Shown here: positions 61,107 to 64,000 of the stretch, piece after piece
How the letters are laid out: every line of letters starts with the position of its first letter
Numbering within the stretch: position 1 is the stretch's first letter
Origin: Pacificoceanicola sp048553275
Lineage (GTDB): Bacteria > Pseudomonadota > Alphaproteobacteria > Rhodobacterales > Rhodobacteraceae
NCBI RefSeq assembly: GCF_048553275.1
Contig: NZ_JBLZMW010000006.1
Span: forward strand, 1 to 64,000
Reading direction: 5' to 3'
Length of the DNA: 64,000 bases
Program-made: the position numbers and the translations under genes
The notes under the pieces: model-generated
Database searches by the model: none
Told to the model about the DNA's origin: nothing
The model's input: the letters and a program-made list of their open reading frames with translations, nothing else

Positions 61107-62018
61107 ATGAGTGTAACACATGACTTACACGCCGTGCGTCGCATGCCAAGTCCACGCGCCGTTCTGACGCTGATCAAACCCATAACGTGGTTCCCGCCGA
61201 TCTGGGCTTATCTCTGCGGTGCGGTGTCCTCCGGGGTGCCGTTTTCGTCAGCGCCGTTTCAGGTCATGCTGGGCATGCTGTTGGCCGGTCCCATCGTATG
61301 TGGCATGAGCCAGGCGGCGAATGACTGGTGCGACAGGCATGTTGACGCCATCAACGAGCCGGATCGGCCGATACCCTCCGGCCGCATTCCGGGCCGGTGG
61401 GGGTTGTGGATCGCCCTCATGATGACCGCGCTGTCGCTTTGGGTTGGCTCGTTTCTTGGCGCTTGGGGATTTGGCGCGACCGTCTTTGGAGTGCTGGCCG
61501 CGTGGGCCTATTCGGCGGAGCCGATCCGGCTGAAGCGATCCGGGGTCTGGGGGCCGGGGTTGGTCGGGCTGTGCTACGAGGGGCTCCCCTGGTTCACGGG
61601 GGCGGCGGTGCTGTCCGCCGGGGCGCCTTCGGTCCCTGTGGTCCTTCTTGCGGGGCTTTATGCCTTCGGTGCGCATGGCATAATGACATTAAATGATTTC
61701 AAGGCATTGGAAGGGGATCGCCAGATGGGCGTGAACTCCTTGCCGGTGACGCTCGGCCCCGAGCGGGCGGCAAGGGTCGCCTGCCTCGTGATGGTGTTGC
61801 CCCAGTTGGTTGTGATTGCATTGCTCGCTTACTGGGGCGCGCCGTTGTTTGCCTTGGCGATTTCGGCGCTGTTGCTTGGGCAAATCTGGGCCATGCGCGT
61901 TTTGCTGTCGGATCCCAAGGGGCGCGCGCCCTGGTACAACGGTACGGGCGTTTTGATGTACGTCAGCGGCATGATGATCGCTGCCTTCGCGCTGCGATTG
62001 ATGGGAGATGTCCTGTGA
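61107..62018 (+). CDS. bchG: Bacteriochlorophyll synthase BchG
   Basis: A 303-residue UbiA-type prenyltransferase that esterifies bacteriochlorophyllide a with geranylgeraniol. The Mg-diphosphate motifs are NDWCDRHVDAINEPDRPIPS and NDFKALEGDRQMG, with about nine helices. Start choice is uncertain. The ATG at 61107 (MSVTHDLH) resembles the Rhodobacter N-terminus but lies between two PpsR boxes. The ATG at 61143 (MPSPRAVLTLIKP) would keep the operators non-coding. The stop overlaps the next gene. Confidence 0.94.
   Translation: MSVTHDLHAVRRMPSPRAVLTLIKPITWFPPIWAYLCGAVSSGVPFSSAPFQVMLGMLLAGPIVCGMSQAANDWCDRHVDAINEPDRPIPSGRIPGRWGLWIALMMTALSLWVGSFLGAWGFGATVFGVLAAWAYSAEPIRLKRSGVWGPGLVGLCYEGLPWFTGAAVLSAGAPSVPVVLLAGLYAFGAHGIMTLNDFKALEGDRQMGVNSLPVTLGPERAARVACLVMVLPQLVVIALLAYWGAPLFALAISALLLGQIWAMRVLLSDPKGRAPWYNGTGVLMYVSGMMIAAFALRLMGDVL
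61112..61129. promoter_or_regulatory. PpsR box 2 of bchG
   Basis: TGTAACACATGACTTACA, an exact TGT-N12-ACA palindrome 7 bases after box 1. If bchG starts at 61107, this operator is inside its first codons; if it starts at 61143, it lies in the leader. Confidence 0.82.
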
Positions 62019-63307
62019 GTTTGAGTTGGGTTTCGATCGTCCGGCTGGGGCTGGTACAGATGGCGCTCGGGGCCATCGTCGTTCTGACCACCTCTACCCT
62101 GAACCGGTTGATGGTCGTCGAAATGGCCCTGCCTGCTGTTTTGCCAGGTCTTTTGGTCGCGCTGCATTACGGCATTCAGATAACCCGGCCCAATTGGGGG
62201 TTTCTGTCCGATACCGGCGGTCACCGGACGCGCTGGATCATCGGCGGAATGGCATGCCTTGGCCTCGGCGCGTTCGGCGCGTCCATTGGCGTCGTGCTCT
62301 TCGCCACCAGTTTTGCCACGGGCCTCGTTCTGTCGATCCTGAGCTATGCGTTGATCGGGCTCGGTGTTGGGGCGTCCGGAACGTCGCTGCTGGCGCTTCT
62401 GGCCACCGCGACGGAGCCCCGCCGCCGTGCCGCTGCCGCGACGATCACATGGCTCATGATGATCTTCGGCATTGCCGTGACCGCGGGCACGGTCGGGGCG
62501 TTTCTGGATCCATACTCTCCTGCGCTTCTGCTGCGGATCGTCGCCGTCGTCACGCTTGGTGCGGTTGTCCTGACCGTCGTGTCCGTCTGGAGCATTGAGC
62601 GGCGCGTCAAACCCTGCGTTCCGGCTTCGGAGGCTCCAACGTTTGTTGAAGGTCTGCGCGATGTCTGGGCCGAACCCGCAGCGCGCAATTTCACGGTCTT
62701 CGTCTTTCTGTCGATGACGGCCTATTTCATGCAAGAGCTGATCCTCGAACCCTATGCCGGGCTGATCTTCGGGTTCACCCCGGGACAGTCGACGCAGTTG
62801 AGCGGCGCCCAGAATGGCGGCGTCTTCCTTGGCATGCTGACCGTGGGCATTGCCGCCACGGGTCTGCGCGTCGGCAGCCTGCGGGCGTGGGTCATTGCCG
62901 GGTGCCTCGGCTCTGCGGCCAGTCTGGTGGCCATTTCGATGGCGGGGGCGTTTGCGGTTGCACCGGCCCTGATGCCAGCGGTGGTTGCGCTTGGGGTCTT
63001 TAACGGCATGTTTGCGGTTGCTGCCATCGGCTCGATGATGGCCTTGGCTGGCGAAGGCCGCGAGGCCCGCGAAGGGACCCGCATGGGCCTTTGGGGCGCG
63101 GCGCAGGCGATCGCGGCGGGCTTCGGCGGCCTGATCGGCGCGGCTGCTGTTGATGTGATGCGTGTCGCTCTGACGGATGACTCCATCGCTTTTGGCACGG
63201 TCTTTCTCTTCGAAGCCGGCCTGTTTCTTGCCGCTGCGCTGCTGGCTCAGAAGGTCATCGCGGACCGACGCAGCCCTGCGAGCGCCCCAATGGTTCCGGG
63301 AGAATGA
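62015..63307 (+). CDS. PucC/BCD-family MFS protein between bchG and bchP
   Basis: A 430-residue membrane protein with about twelve helices, paralogous to LhaA (TLNRLMVVEMALPAVLPGLL, FLSDTGGHRTRWIIGG). It corresponds in place and size to ORF428 of Rhodobacter capsulatus, found between bchG and bchP. The role is probably pigment delivery or channeling to antenna assembly, but this is not established. The GTG start overlaps the bchG stop, and its end overlaps bchP (ATGA). Confidence 0.9.
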   Translation: MSLSWVSIVRLGLVQMALGAIVVLTTSTLNRLMVVEMALPAVLPGLLVALHYGIQITRPNWGFLSDTGGHRTRWIIGGMACLGLGAFGASIGVVLFATSFATGLVLSILSYALIGLGVGASGTSLLALLATATEPRRRAAAATITWLMMIFGIAVTAGTVGAFLDPYSPALLLRIVAVVTLGAVVLTVVSVWSIERRVKPCVPASEAPTFVEGLRDVWAEPAARNFTVFVFLSMTAYFMQELILEPYAGLIFGFTPGQSTQLSGAQNGGVFLGMLTVGIAATGLRVGSLRAWVIAGCLGSAASLVAISMAGAFAVAPALMPAVVALGVFNGMFAVAAIGSMMALAGEGREAREGTRMGLWGAAQAIAAGFGGLIGAAAVDVMRVALTDDSIAFGTVFLFEAGLFLAAALLAQKVIADRRSPASAPMVPGE

Positions 63308-64000
63308 CCATGTATGATGTCATCGTCGTAGGCGGAGGCCCTGCGGGTGCCACAGCCGCAGAAGATCTTGTCCGTTCCGGCCACAGCGTTGCGTTGCTGG
63401 ACCGTGCCGGGCGCATCAAGCCTTGCGGCGGCGCGATCCCGCCGCGCTTGATCGAGGACTTCAACGTCCCTGACTCGCAGCTCGTCGCCAAGGTGACGAC
63501 GGCGCGCATGATATCGCCCACAGGGCGCAAGGTGGATATTCCGATCGAGAACGGTTTCGTCGGCATGGTCGACCGCGCTGACTTCGATGAATTCTTGCGG
63601 GCGCGTGCGGCGTCTGCCGGGGCGGCGCGGCTGACCGGCACTTACCGCCGCATTGAGCGCGACGACGATGGACCCTGGGTGGTGTACCGGGACAAGACTG
63701 ACGGAGCCGAAAAAAGCGTGCGGGCCAAGCTGATCATCGGTGCGGATGGAGCGCGGTCCAACGTGGCCCGTGACGCGGTGCCCGGCGGGTCGGACATTCC
63801 CTATGTCATTGCCTATCATGAAATCATCGAAGCGCCCGAAGGGCAGGGCGATTATGACCCTCTGCGCTGCGATGTCATTTATGACGGGCGCATCTCACCG
63901 GACTTTTATGGCTGGGTCTTCCCGCACGGAAAATCGGCAAGCGTCGGCATGGGCTCCATGGTGCGCGAGGTCGATGTGAAGCAGGCCACCGCCGATCTGC
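63304..64000 (+). CDS. bchP: Geranylgeranyl reductase BchP, 5' part
   Basis: The frame runs off the window edge after 232 codons, about 60 percent of the usual length. It starts MTMYDVIVVGGGPAGATAAE, the FAD/NAD motif. CGGAIPPRLIEDF and LIIGADGARSNVAR, the second FAD-binding stretch, follow. The enzyme reduces the geranylgeranyl tail of bacteriochlorophyll to phytyl. It overlaps the MFS gene, continuing the bchG-MFS-bchP order of Rhodobacter. Confidence 0.95.
   Translation, partial: MTMYDVIVVGGGPAGATAAEDLVRSGHSVALLDRAGRIKPCGGAIPPRLIEDFNVPDSQLVAKVTTARMISPTGRKVDIPIENGFVGMVDRADFDEFLRARAASAGAARLTGTYRRIERDDDGPWVVYRDKTDGAEKSVRAKLIIGADGARSNVARDAVPGGSDIPYVIAYHEIIEAPEGQGDYDPLRCDVIYDGRISPDFYGWVFPHGKSASVGMGSMVREVDVKQATADL

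Noticed and set aside
1..64000. tRNA, rRNA and CRISPR arrays
   Set aside because: No cloverleaf-like segment, ribosomal sequence or regularly spaced repeats were recognised by eye anywhere in the window.

Overview
This window is dominated by a nearly complete photosynthesis gene cluster (PGC) of an aerobic anoxygenic phototrophic alphaproteobacterium. It most likely comes from the Roseobacter group of Rhodobacteraceae. The reasons are the subcluster order, the crtA/crtC/crtD/crtF set of spheroidene-type carotenoid genes, the pufQBALMC arrangement with a tetraheme pufC and no pufX, the AcsF/BciE oxygen-dependent cyclase with no bchE in its usual place, and high-GC coding. The species is inferred from gene content and order only; no database search was possible.

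The left 20 kb is accessory. It starts with the 3' end of an IS5-family transposase (1-302) and an Imm11-like orphan immunity gene (337-1008). A five-gene efflux operon follows (1785-9622): membrane-fusion protein, RND pump, OmpR-type regulator, histidine kinase and MsbA-type ABC exporter. Next come IS relics and a short XRE regulator (9884-10560) and a large multi-PAS GGDEF/EAL protein (10562-13765). After these are a Tat-exported intradiol-dioxygenase-like protein with a ferric-reductase-like membrane protein, and YaeQ. A decayed gene region (16162-16680) precedes a NemR-like detox module (TetR, quinone-reductase-like MDR protein and DJ-1/PfpI protein) with two matching palindromic operators.

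The PGC runs from 19292 to beyond the right edge: <- bchO-bchD-bchI-crtA | crtI-crtB-tspO -> | <- crtC-crtD | crtE-crtF-bchC-bchX-(52-aa ORF)-bchY-bchZ-pufQ-pufB-pufA-pufL-pufM-pufC-dxs -> | <- cytochrome c-hemA-puhE-acsF-bciE-puhC-puhB-puhA-lhaA-bchM-bchL-bchH-bchB-bchN-bchF | ppaA-ppsR-bchG-MFS-bchP ->. Most junctions are 4-base stop/start overlaps. The cluster makes precursors (hemA, dxs), bacteriochlorophyll a (Mg chelatase BchHDI, BchM, AcsF/BciE, dark-operative reductase BchLNB, chlorophyllide reductase BchXYZ, BchF, BchC, BchG, BchP) and spheroidenone-type carotenoids. It also encodes the LH1-RC complex with its assembly factors.

Control is visible. Nine exact TGT-N12-ACA palindromes (PpsR/CrtJ type) sit at the crtA/crtI, crtD/crtE, bchC, bchF, ppaA and bchG promoters, and the genes for the repressor PpsR and its cobalamin-binding antirepressor PpaA/AerR are in the cluster. 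No LH2 (puc) genes, rRNA, tRNA or CRISPR were seen. I did not find a convincing wholly new system. The best leads are a conserved-looking 52-codon ORF between bchX and bchY, a crtC frame with no usable start codon, and the NemR-like regulon next to the PGC.
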